NCBI GenBank assembly: GCA_032821775.1
Contig: JAVLRN010000008.1
Span: 992,001 to 1,056,000, forward strand
Direction: 5' to 3'
Length of the DNA: 64,000 nucleotides
Origin: Sanguinoderma infundibulare
Taxonomy: Eukaryota > Basidiomycota > Agaricomycetes > Polyporales > Polyporaceae
Shown: positions 43,936 through 54,799 of the stretch, one piece after another
Layout: each line of letters opens with the position of its first letter
Position numbering within the stretch: position 1 is the stretch's first letter
Program-made: the position numbers and the translations under genes
Notes under the pieces: model-generated
What the model saw: only the letters and a program-made list of their open reading frames with translations
What the model was told of the DNA's origin: nothing
Database searches by the model: none

Positions 43936-44305
43936 AGAGGGTAGCCATATCGGTGTTGGAACAACTGCTGAGCGTAGATGCTCCAGGCTGGAGGACGACC
44001 GTCGGGCTGGAAGCTATCTGCCATCATCAGGTAAGGTGGGGGAACGAAGATGCTACTTTATAACCGCGGTCAGAGTTGTGCAAAGACATGAGGTGGTGGA
44101 GGAAAGTCCGCTCGACGACACAGGTCATCGCTGTATTAGGGTTTCGAACCCAAAGACGTGGTCATCGCCCGCCAAAGCGGTGGGCGAGATGGATGTCCCA
44201 TTCGATGATATTATTGGAGGTAGCAATGTGACCCGAACGTGCCCGATGAATGACTCACCGCTGAAGACAAGACGCTACTGTCGGTGGGCGTCCGCTGGGT
44301 TCCTA

Positions 44306-44460
44306 CAACAAAGGCGTCATCAGATAGACATCTACAAGCCCGGAAAATCGACTCACCAACACGACCGCGAGGACATCCGAGTCAGATTCCACATACAACT
44401 TCACCACAAAGCACCCAAGACGAGGACGGAGATAAAGACGGTAGGATTAGAAGCTACGTA
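44306..44460 (-). repeat. Diverged copy of 39,825-39,985
   Basis: On the minus strand both segments read atctccgtcctc, ttgtatgtggaatc, then gtgagtcgatt, cgggcttgta and tag-g in the same order, including an intron-like donor and acceptor. This looks like a duplicated exon-intron segment near the 3' end of the neighbouring family genes. Bases 44,461-44,756 between it and TIF32 hold nothing recognisable. Confidence 0.55.
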
Positions 44461-44756
44461 ACATGAGGTTTCTAGCCATACCACTACCGATACAGCATAT
44501 GCCATCAGTACATTGCGTCCGTGAGTGTGCATGCGTGCCTGTGATCAGAACAAAATTCGTGAATGCATTCAGAAGACGTGCGTCATGACTGGACATGATA
44601 CATCATCGCAAGGGAATGCGGGGTGGGATGGGATGGGATGACATGGGTGGCTCGAAACAGGGGAAACCGAATGCACGTAACTCAATACAGGAAGCACAAA
44701 GCATGCACGATAGCCATTTAACAACTCGGGAGCGAATCAGCACGACACAGGTCGGC

Positions 44757-47700
44757 TTACGCAGCCTTGCGGGCCTGGAGGCGAGAGCCGCGCCACACCT
44801 TCTTCTCGACGGTCTGGAAGCCGTCGCTGTCCTTGGGAGCCTCCTCCCTCGTGGGAGTCGGCGCAACGGGAGAAGCAGGCCTGACGGGAGTAGCGTCGCC
44901 AGCAGGGGCCTGCTGCTGCTTGGCAGCCTCACGCGCACGCCATCCACCACCTCCAGCGCCTCCGAGAGCACCGGGGCGGTACTTGCCTGCAGCGGGAGCG
45001 GGGCTCTCGGACCTGGGTGGGGTCTCGGTGCCTGTGCGAGCAGAAGGGACGCCAGGCCGCCGCCAGACGGCAGGCTCTTCGCGAGTGGGAGCACGAGCTG
45101 CTGGGGCGGCTGGGGCGGCTTGAGCGGCTTGAGCGGCTTGAGCAGCGGCCTTGCGCTCCGCCTGTCTCCGCAGTGCTTCGTCCTCGCGCTGTTGTTGCCG
45201 GCGGGCAGCCTCCATCGTCTGCTGGCGCTCCTCCTCCCTCTGCTTGCGCGCCGCAGCGATGCGCTCCTCTTCCTCGAGTCTCTTCTGCTCGGCGGCCGCA
45301 AGTGCAGCTTCTTCGGCCGCTTGTCGCTCCTCCTCCGCTGCAAGCCGTTCTGTGGAACACGGGACAGGGACATTTAGCATACGGATCGGCCGAAAACGTA
45401 CAAGGGAACCGCAAACCTGCTTCGAGCCGCGCCATCTCCTCTGCCTGCTCCCGCTGTAATCGCTCGTGCTCCTCCCGAAGCTGGCGCTCCTCCTCGCGGG
45501 CCTTGAGCACAGCCGCGCGTCGCTTCGCTTTCTCCTCTTCCATCTTCTTCTGCGCCAGCTCTTGCTTCTTCGCGAACTCCTCTCCGCGCCGCGCGCTGAA
45601 CGTCTCCTTCATCTGGTTGAAGTCGCTTACCATGCGTGTCAGCCGCTTCTTCGTCTCGATGTCCTGCAAGTGCGCCTGCCGGTGAGCCTCTAGCCGCGCC
45701 TTCTGCGACGACTCGAACACCGCCTGGTCGTTCGCCTGCTGGAGCTCGTAGTCTTTCGCGAGCAGCGGGCGCTCCTCCTTGCGGTACGCACGCTCGATGT
45801 GGTCCAGGCGCTTAGAGAGCACGCGCATCTTCTCGTTGAGCTCCTTCTTCTCCTTCTCGAGCTGTTCGACCTGGAGACGCATGAGGTTGTCGGTGCTAAG
45901 ACTCTCCATGTCCTAGAAGAAGATAGTCAGCATCGCAGTCCAATGGGTAATGCGTTCGGAGACTTACGCTGATGTCGACCTTGAGAGTCCCCTTCTCCTT
46001 CAAGCTCTGTGCGAGTTTCTTGGCCTCCTCCACGCGGATGCTCTCGACCTCGCGGCGCATGCGCTCAACTTCCTTGTTGCGGAGGTCCTGCGCTGCCTTC
46101 CGGGCCTCATCCTCCTGCTGCTTCCGCATGAACTCCGCGCGACGGCTCGCTTGTTCCTTCTCCTTCCGGACAGACAGCTCGGAGAGCAGCTCGCGCCGAC
46201 GGGCCACGAGCGCGCGACGGATCTGCAGCGCCTTGCGCTCTGCTTGTGCCGCGGCAACGAGAGCGGCGAATTTGACCTGCTGCTCTTCCTCGGTAGGTTG
46301 AGCAGGAGACTCTATGGTAGCAAGGGAGTTGTGGAGGGTAAGGGCGATGTTGCCGAGGCGCGTGCGGACGAACTCGGACGTGGAGGGCTGCACGGCACCG
46401 ATGGCGGCCGCAGAGGTCGACGAACTTGGGTCCTCGACGGACGCAAATGGGCTGTCTGCGAAGCTGATGCTACCGACCGCGTGGTCCACACGGACATTCA
46501 GCTCGCCACGGCGGGCGCAGCCCATCACATACGCCTCGATCTGCTCGTCATCGTAGGTTCCCTCGGCGCCAACGCTGCGAAGGGGGGCAACGAGCTCGAG
46601 AAGGTTGCTGATCTTGATGGTGCTATACACCTGGGAGAGCTGAGAGAGAAAGCGGGAGAGGACGGCACGTTGGAGGAGGGGGACGTAGGAAGCATAAGAG
46701 GAGTCCGAAGCAAGGGACTTGAGGACCGGAGAGACGGCGGAACACAGTGTAAGGGGATCGAAAGTGACCTCCAAAACGCTGTACAACGATTTGACAATAG
46801 CCGGGGAGAGCTTGAGCGCGTTACGCGACAGCTAGGGATGGGATGAGTCGCCCGGTTTGAATACCGTAGCATACGGGTAGACTCACAGCTTCACGCAGCA
46901 GGCCAGCGCGAGTGGGCGTCCTGGTGAGACCGAGCAAGGAGCTCAAACGAGCATTCTTGCCTTTGGTCTCCTCGAGACCCTCCTCGCCCTGGATGCCGAC
47001 CGGCACGGCAAGCGCGCTGACGAGGACTTGACCAGCTAACCTGCTGAGCTCTTCCTCGGACTTTCCGCCCGTGGCCGTCACGATGGCGTAGTAACGGCCC
47101 CAGGCAGCGGCGTGGTAGAGAGCGTTGCCACTCATGAGGAAGATTTTGGTCAACTTCTCGTAGTAGTTCGCCATCATGGCTGGGCGAGGAGCCTTCTTTG
47201 CCATCGTGAGAAGGTTGTGGACGTCCTCGACCGACCGGAAGGCCTCCTGCCAAAGCTCGAGCTCGACAGAGGTGTTGAGCTGGGCGAAGCGAGTGTCGAG
47301 ATGGTGTTGGAGGGTATCGGGATCGGACAGGTTGATGGAATGGGGCTGATGTGCGTACTTGGCAACGTTCGAAAGGTGCAAGCGGAGGGTCTCGCACAGA
47401 CGGCGGAACTCGACCTTGCGCTGGTGCTTCAAGCAGAACTTGAAGGCTTGCTGGGCAATTTGCTACACCGACAGCGGGTTCACGGCATGTCTGGAGATGG
47501 GAAGCGTATGACAACGAACCTGGTATATAGACTCCAACCTCGCGTTGTTTTTCAACGACTCGAGAGCAGTACGATAGCTCTCCCACAAGAACTTGAGCCA
47601 CGGAGTGACAAGGGCCCTGTCGGTCCTGTCCTTTGTTTGGTCACCGCTGACGGCACCGAGAAGGATGCTCTCCGGGGTTTCGCTGGCCTCGAGGTCATCG

Positions 47701-48047
47701 ACGTCGAGGGCGACGGCCTTGTCGGCCTTTTCCTGTGCCTCCTGCACCTTGGCATCTGAGAGCTGGATGAAGCGGCTCACGACGACTTCGATGGATGCGA
47801 CACTGGTATTCTGAGCGATGTTCTTGTATTGCATGAGACCCTCCTTCGCGGTACGGCCTTTTCGCAGTTCGACACAGAGCTCGATAAATCGGAGCATGAT
47901 GGGTTCCAGGGAGGCCAGAGGGGTAGAGCGGAATCGTTTGGAGGAGAACATCTCGGTGAGCGATTGGAGGGCAGCATGAGTTTGCCCGACGGAGACAAGG
48001 CCTTCGGCCTGCTTGAGGACCGTCTCCGGCTTTGTAAAAGGCGCCAT
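44757..48047 (-). CDS. TIF32: Eukaryotic translation initiation factor 3 subunit A
   Basis: eIF3a is the scaffold of eIF3, binding the 40S subunit during start-site scanning (established). Five exons: 48047-47520, 47462-46887, 46831-45968, 45912-45417, 45349-44757. These sum to 3,057 bp, giving 1,018 residues, close to fungal orthologues. All four introns are GT-AG. The N-terminus [18 protein letters not shown] is diagnostic. The helical repeats ([38 protein letters not shown]) lead to a PCI domain around residues 320-510. The second half is a highly charged coiled coil rich in Arg/Glu, followed by an Ala/Pro-rich tail ending LQARKAA. It is divergent from BUD32 across a 564-bp shared promoter region. 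Confidence 0.96.
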
Positions 48048-48611
48048 AGTGGGCGATTTTGGTGCGCGGCGTCGGCGAGAGCGTCGAGGACGTCGAGGAC
48101 GATGGCGGGGGAAAAGTGCAGGCTCTGACCCAGTCATGATCAGTCCGGCACCGTTGCCAGATAGGGTTCGTCAGATCTCAGCTCCGATTCATCTGCTTGC
48201 TAGGCCCCCGATATGGAAAGTAGGGATGTGCCTAGCTTTCGAATTGCCCATCACTGGGCAATCACATATGCATCTCCAGGTAGTTCCACAAAGTACTAAC
48301 AATGCACGAAGACCGTCTTCTAACGATATGTCTTGATAATTTGGTTTGCTGAACATATGCTGAAAACGGCGTGGAGGATCGTATCTCCTTCAAATTTAGA
48401 ATCAGTGAAGGTCTGAGAAGCGAAGCAAAAGCCCCTCGACGAAGCTAATAGCTAGGGAAGTAGAGTTCGGAGACCGCAACCATATCTAAAGTTCTGGTTC
48501 CAAGCCGAGCTCCGAGTTTCCTCGAACCCGATCGCGAAGGGGAATGTGTTGTGGCTGTGTAAATATCAAAGTCATACTGGACTCAGTCCGAGACTCTCCA
48601 GCCAAACCACC
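48048..48611. promoter_or_regulatory. Shared divergent promoter region TIF32/BUD32
   Basis: 564 bp between two ATGs pointing away from each other; no gene fits. I recognise no specific factor site. Transcription starts are not predictable from sequence alone. Confidence 0.5.
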
Positions 48612-49723
48612 ATGACCGCCGAGACTAGCTCACCATCACTGAGACTCCTCGAAGCATCAGAGAAAATATCTCAAGGGGCAGAAGCTGTCAGTATGGAGGA
48701 TCGGGATCACCAGCAGTGAAAACACCGCGCTAACCCCCGCTCCGCTTTCCGTCGCAGAAAATCTACAGGACCCAACTCCATCCCCTACCCTCCACCTCAT
48801 CGGAGTCGAGAGAAACACGAGAGGATGTGCTGCTGAAGTATCGCTTTCAGAAGCAGTATCGCCATCCGACGCTAGATGCCTCCTTGACGAAGTCGCGTGT
48901 GGCCGGCGAGGCCCGCGCGCTGATCAAATGCCTCCGGTGCGCCCCATCCACCATCGTCGTACGACTGCAGCTTGACTGCACCAATACGTACAGATCAGGT
49001 GTGAACGTGCCAGGCATCCGCATGGTAGATGCGCCCGAAGGCGTCCTCGGGATCGAATGGATCGACGGCAAGAGCGTCCGCGTCCTCCTCGGCGGTGGTG
49101 CCGAAGACGAGGAAGAGCTTGTCGAAGATGACGACGCTCCTGAATCCGAGGTCACTGAGGCAGAAGACGAGGACCCACTCAAAGAATACGGGGTCTCGGC
49201 AGGTATTGAGGAGTCAAATGCACCTGCACCTTCAGCTATGGGTAACTGAGCTGCGTTAGGCGCAATCATGGAGATGATCGGAACGGAGATCGCAAAGATG
49301 CACCAGGCGGACATCATACACGGAGACCTCACAACGTCCAACATGATGCTGCGACATCCATCATCGCCCAAAGGACTTCAATTGGTATCCCTCTATACGT
49401 CCTCTCCCTCCAGAACACTGTGCTGAGAGCGTATTTCAGGTGTTAATCGACTTCGGGCTTACCTATATGTCTACGCTCGTCGAGGACAAAGCCGTCGACC
49501 TCTACGTCCTCGAACGCGCCTTCCTATCCACACATCCTGCGTCCGAAACCCTTTTCGCCGGTGTACTAAATGCATACGAGAGGAGGATGGGCAAGGACTG
49601 GGCAGCGATCTCGCGCCGATTGGAGGACGGTCAGTCTCCTGCTTGCTTTGACCGGTGTCTGATTCGAATAACGTTATTCAAACAGTACGGCTACGGGGAC
49701 GGAAACGGAGCATGGTTGGCTAG
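48612..49723 (+). CDS. BUD32: BUD32 kinase of the EKC/KEOPS complex
   Basis: BUD32 is the atypical kinase/ATPase of KEOPS, needed for t6A modification of tRNAs (established). Six exons: 48612-48686, 48758-48936, 48994-49202, 49260-49384, 49440-49629, 49686-49723. These total 816 bp, 271 residues, the usual size. Visible features: ISQGAEA glycine-strand region, ATP-binding Lys in [24 protein letters not shown], catalytic loop [13 protein letters not shown], metal-binding [19 protein letters not shown], and a C-terminal [12 protein letters not shown] split by the last intron. An acidic insert (about residues 120-150) is longer than in yeast. All introns are GT-AG. Confidence 0.95.
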
Positions 49724-50630
49724 CAGAGATAGGAACACAGGAAGCCGCGGGCACACGGAGAAGCAGAACCAACACATGTATGTAACACTGTCCAGACGCG
49801 CGAGCGATATACGAAGGTCGATGAAGCTACCAAGTCATCACCAGTGGGAGCGATCTGCAGAAAAGCGCAATGTCAGCTACTACGCACGCATAGAGGGCGT
49901 GGAACCAAAACAGATCAGAGAGAAGATAAACCCTATTTAGGGCGCAATCATGCAGGAGCGTCGAACCTCAGATGAGGCCGGACCTCCCGTCAGTAAGAAC
50001 ACAGTGATACAAATATCTCATCATGAACGTTGATGGCGGCGTCCGCCATGTTGTACGTGCAACACAGAAAGTAAGAAGCAGTACTCACCCAGAATCCCTC
50101 AAAAACTTCCCCCTTACAACGCTGCTTCGATCATGACCCACCGAATGGCGTGTAGGCCTCCTGAGTGTTCCTGCGATGTGCCCCCACCGAAGCAAGAAGG
50201 TCAACGGAGACAACATCCGCCCGACGAATGGGAAAGATATCTGCATCAACCGCTGGCGGTGTATGCGACATCAAAGTAACTTCCGGATGCTGCGGGAGAT
50301 ATGCAGCCCCCTAGACATGACAGCGTACCTAGAGAAGATTCGTATTGCACGCTCTCCTCAACAAAATGAGTCGTATGTGAGTCGTGCCGTGGTGGGAGTA
50401 TACGGATGGGTGCACTCGAAGAGACACAACCCCAATGGTTGGCCAGAGAGCGATTACGGAAAACCCTCGCATTTTTTCACCACGAGGGCACAGGTCTAGC
50501 GTGGGTGGCAGCATATAAGCAGGAAGCTGCCCAGCGTTCATGGTGAACTCCAGAACCAATGCACCCAAGAACCGCAGGACGTACCTCTCTACCACTAACG
50601 ATGCTCCCATCCGCCCATCCTTTCCCCCAC
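49724..50630. other. Gene-free gap
   Basis: 907 bp between BUD32 and the convergent complex I subunit gene. A 107-codon frame (50,176-50,499) has no known motif and is probably chance. No repeats were seen. Confidence 0.5.
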
Positions 50631-51009
50631 TCACTCATCGTCATATCCCGAGATTGTTCTCCTCGGCCGGTTGGGAACTGCACGGACATGGGCACAGGTT
50701 CGTCAGCCCCAGCTCGCGCGTCCTTCCTCCCCGCATGCGTGAAGCGAGATGCTAGTGCTCACCGGGGTACGACGTAGGAATTGGCTCCGCGGGTTTCCAG
50801 CCCAGTGTCTTGCGGATTGGGGGTACGGTAACGACCATGACGGGGCCGATGAGGCCTATGACGACCGAGTAGAAGAGGACGGGCTGCTCGTGGGCTTGCC
50901 GTTGCTGTTTCACCAGAGTAGCCGGTAGCCTTGTCAGTCAGTACGAGCATGCGACAAGGGGGTGTATGCGCACGAGGTAGCGGTAGGTCCTGCTCAGCGC
51001 GGCGGCCAT
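50631..51009 (-). CDS. NADH-ubiquinone oxidoreductase 9.5 kDa subunit
   Basis: A small accessory subunit of mitochondrial complex I in fungi. Three exons: 51009-50974, 50904-50763, 50677-50631 total 225 bp, 74 residues, the family's usual length. Visible features: N-terminus MAAALSRTYRYL, QAHEQPVLFYS, one transmembrane helix (VVIGLIGPVMVVTVPPI), the conserved LGWKPAEPIPTSYP, and C-terminal PNRPRRTISGYDDE. Introns are GT-AG. The short first exon and the 47-bp last exon make this gene easy to miss. Confidence 0.9.
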
Positions 51010-51226
51010 GGTGGCGAATGTCGGAACGTTGGCCGTCGGGCGTTGCAGTCACACCGTTGAGGTGGGTCACTCTTCTAAGTCACGCGTAACGGGATGATGT
51101 CACACTCTATTGAACGGAGGACCCAGTCCGCCAGTAGGCGCGAGGGCATTTGAAGTAGACTTGGAGGAGGACTCTCAATTGCGTGAATCGAAATACGACA
51201 GTAGTGTACATTCAAGCGATAATTCG

Positions 51227-53191
51227 TCATCGTGATACCCTCTCCGACTCGGACGTACTGCCCCCTGACTTCGACGGTCCCGGATGCCGCCCATCGAGCG
51301 ACTCTTGAGACCCAACAGCAAATTTTGGAGGAAGCGGCGGCGGCGTATCCGAAACAGGTGTATTATCCGCAGTATTTGCTTCGTCTCCAAATACTCCCGC
51401 TTCGAGGGAGGAATGTTTAGAAGCAGGTGTATTCTGTCCAAGAGCTTTCGTGACGGCCTGCTTGCTCAACTACACCAGATAGTGGACAAAAGCATTAGTT
51501 TCCGCTCTTAGTCCCACCTATGGGACTCACAGCAATATATAATGCGGAAGAAAGGATGATTGCGGTGCCGATAATGGAGAGAGGTGGTGGGGTCGTATGG
51601 AAGAATATACGCTCGAAGATGAGCGCAAAGATGACCTGAATGTTTGGTGTCATACATCCTTCAACTCGATCGACGACAGATGGTAGTACTCACTTGAACG
51701 TAGATAGCCATCGTTCCTCTGCCTGCTGTCTCGCGTTGAAGCCCAGAGGTCATCGTCATCTGTCCCATTCATAGATGATCAGTTTTCTGTCTAACTGTTG
51801 AAACACATCACTCACTTGCGCCGCAAACCCGCAAGTGCTTACGGCAAGAATCAGAGCAAGAGAGGGTAGATTTCCCGGTATGACAAAGTTTGTTCTCGCC
51901 ACCACCATCCTGTAACCGGTCCGTCACTGGGGGGTCAACACATGAATGCCAAGAACGTTGAGCGTACACGATCGGCGCTGTAAGAATGCAAAACAACGAA
52001 AACGCGCCCAGGTTGTGCATTGCATGGGCGCGTTGCCCGATAGCACGGATGGTTGTGTCTACGAAAGGGTCCGGGTTCGTTACTCGCGGGGTATCCAATA
52101 TGATGTTATCACTCACAAGCACTGGCGAGTCCCATGACGCCCAGCAGAGCAGCGCTGAAATTCGAACGGCGCCGTCAGACAATGTTGAAGCCGCTCGTAC
52201 GGCCGACATACCCAACAGCGATGAGACGCTGTGCAGATGTGACGATTCTCGCAGACACATCCCCGCCGCTTTGTTCATCTTCTTTCTGCAGTCCGAACAA
52301 GAACTCTGGTCGTGCGATAAGGACCACGCCCACGAAGCTGAACACTAGGATGGTAAATATTAGCCGTGCATCTCGAAGAACGAGGATTCATCAATGCACG
52401 CACAACTTGCGACCATCTGCTTGACGGTCAGAGACTCTTTGAGCAAAAGAGCTCCCGTGACGGCGGTGCACATCGGCGTGAGGAACGATAGCACGGTCGC
52501 ATCGGACAGCGATAGGTACTGCAAAGCGTAGTACGTCCCGAATAAGCCGACGAATCTTTCGTAGTATGCAGATCAGCCAACATCTCGTCCCGCCGGCAAT
52601 CCGTCGAAACTTACCCAGACAGCCCTCGAAACGCCAACAGGATTCGGATTCCCTTCGGGCCTAATATCGGTTCCGGGACTCGGGTGATCGACCTGGAGCA
52701 TCATTGATCAGTTAATACGCGGCCACCCCAGGGTAATCGATACTGCATCCATAGCAAGAATTACGTACATATATGCGACGCAAACCACCCATGTCATCAC
52801 CATCCTGATCCAGATGAGCTATTTCAAGCCGGAATCAAGGACCTCCGTCAGCGTTGAAATCCCAGCGCCCCTCTGTCCAGCGCTCATACATCTCGTCCAA
52901 ACTCACCTCAAGCGGATGCACGGGTGGGTCCAACCCGTTGAGCTTCTTCACGAACACCCCCATCAGCGAGGCAAAACCTTGCGACAGCGCGATCAGAAGC
53001 AGCCCAGCATTGTCGCTGAAAAATGCGGCGAAAAGGTGCAGATAGCGCTTTAGTGGCCGTGTCCTGGGCCTGTCCCCAACGTTGACGCAGTTGGTGACAT
53101 TGGGGCCCTCGATCCCGGTGGCGTCGTCGAACGTTGCAAGGGGCACATAGTCGTAAGCTGTGTTAGAAGGTTTGTCGCGGGGTGACCGCAT
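51227..53191 (-). pseudogene. EamA-type drug/metabolite transporter with apparent 1-bp frameshift
   Basis: Eleven exons reconstruct a ten-helix EamA transporter as in other mushrooms: MRSPRDKPSN start; SDNAGLLLIALSQGF; LIWIRMVMTWVVC; GPKGIRILLAFRG; FVGLFGTYYALQYLSLSDAT; SFVGVVLIARP; YTTIRAIGQRAHAMH; VMVVARTNFVIP; SGLQRETAG; VIFALIFERIFFHTT; and a Ser/Pro-rich tail. Exon sums give 1,051 bp. The odd base is an extra A in the exon 51,760-51,694, inside the invariant RETAGRG motif; without it the gene would be 1,050 bp and 349 residues. This is either a real frameshift or a sequencing or assembly error. All other boundaries are GT-AG and in phase. Substrate is unknown. Confidence 0.85.
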
Positions 53192-54799
53192 ACCTAGCTA
53201 CAGTACCAGGTCCGCGGGGAAAGGCTGAGGAGATAAAGACAAATTTCGTGTGAACTTCGCCGGGGCGCGGACCATGTGTGAGGCAGTACTTACCTTGAAC
53301 GGATCCGCCCAACATCATTCTGGGATACTGCGCAGCCGACTTGAGAGACAATGTATTCCTAAACGGAAGGAGTTTGTGAGAACGGGGATAGAATGAACGT
53401 ACATGGAAATACCGGCGGCCGCCTGTAGTACTTGCGGTAAACCTTCCGATCATTCCGAGGGCTTGGGGATGTGGGGAATCTGTTCAACAATCGTGGTCCG
53501 CCGGTATTCCTGGGGCTATCTGGCGCATCGAGGGAGCAACGAACTATCGGCAATGAGGTGATTTGAATGAATTCAATGGAGGCTTCAACGGCCTCTGCAC
53601 CACCGGTCCCGTGGAAGGTTTTGCATTCTGTCGCTTATTGACCTGGGCGCAGAAAGATTAATTTCAGAGAGTTTCCGGAGCAGTTTACACGGACGCATAA
53701 CCGCAGGGTGGCTGTTGAAAGGAGGGTCGACACGTTGCACTCGAAGTTGGAACAATTGGTTGAAGCGCCTGTTGTCGTTACGGGCGTCACCCGCCTTGCT
53801 CCTTGCCATCACCATGTCTACTCTACTCATGTTCAAAAGTCTTTTGTGTGCCCTGTTTTGCATATCGTATTATCTTCAAAAATATCTTGACCCAGGCAGC
53901 ATTCCCACACGTCACCGTCGTCCACATGGAACCAGTCTCAGACCGCACGCTTTACAGGCAAGTCGTGATCTATGTCCGCCACTTCCAACTGACGGAAGTC
54001 TCAGCGTTGCGAATGTAGCCACGGCAGGGCGACCGACGGATGCTTCGCCAGTCCTATACTATTGTATCCGTGCTCACAAGGGTATTCTCTCTTCAGACGG
54101 AGTGATCGACATGATGAGGCGATATCCCTCTGGTTGATGTCCGCACAATTCCAACATCAATCGTAGGTATGTAATTCCTCCATGATAATCTCCAATTGGT
54201 GCCTGAGCTTGCTTCGCGGCGTCGCTGACGCCGCGCGGTGCGTCCGTTAGGCAATAGCTCTAAACACCGTCCGCTCACGGTCTGTGTCGACGATCTCTTC
54301 GCACACGCATGCACGCTGATGTCAAGGGCTTCTCTCGCTACGCTGCCAGTCGCACTGCCTCAAGACAACAATTTTGCTGCCCCCTGGATCTTTCATGGAA
54401 TTCCAGTTGCTGTTCGATCTATCGCCGGGCGGGTTCGCAGCACAAGCCGCTCTCCAGCGACCGCATGTCCTCTCACTTCCGCTTGTGCGCGCCGTGGCGT
54501 GGGACAGCGATTATCCAGGGGAATCCCCACGCTATACCCGATACTACGCGCCCATAGTGGGCAATTCAGCCCGGACGGCAGATTGTCTCCACGATCCTCC
54601 GGACCCGCGTCCGATGCCTGTTCTCGCACTCAGCGCTCTTCCAGGGTGTGGCGTGGGCCTTGCCGAGGACGTGGAATTGACGGCGCGTGTCAAGTACCCA
54701 GGGTCCGCTGCGTCCGAGGTCGGAAGCCACGATAGAGAGTATATAGTCCCGCTCTTCTCAGACCGAACATGGGTCGGACGCTGGTCCCCGTGCTCCACC
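53192..54799. other. Gene-free gap
   Basis: 1.6 kb between divergent genes. Several mid-size frames exist on both strands (53,163-53,453 minus; 53,715-54,137 plus; 54,238-54,735 plus) but none has motifs or clean splicing. The frame entering the next gene is open from 54,374, which may be 5' UTR or a longer N-terminus. Confidence 0.45.

Noticed and set aside
44595..46846. Long plus-strand frames opposite TIF32
   Set aside because: They are shadows of the GC-rich coiled-coil coding sequence of eIF3a; they lack motifs and cross its exon boundaries.
54238..54735. Arg/Ser-rich 165-codon frame before the DUF6534 gene
   Set aside because: No motif and no splice logic; composition is what a GC-rich non-coding stretch gives.
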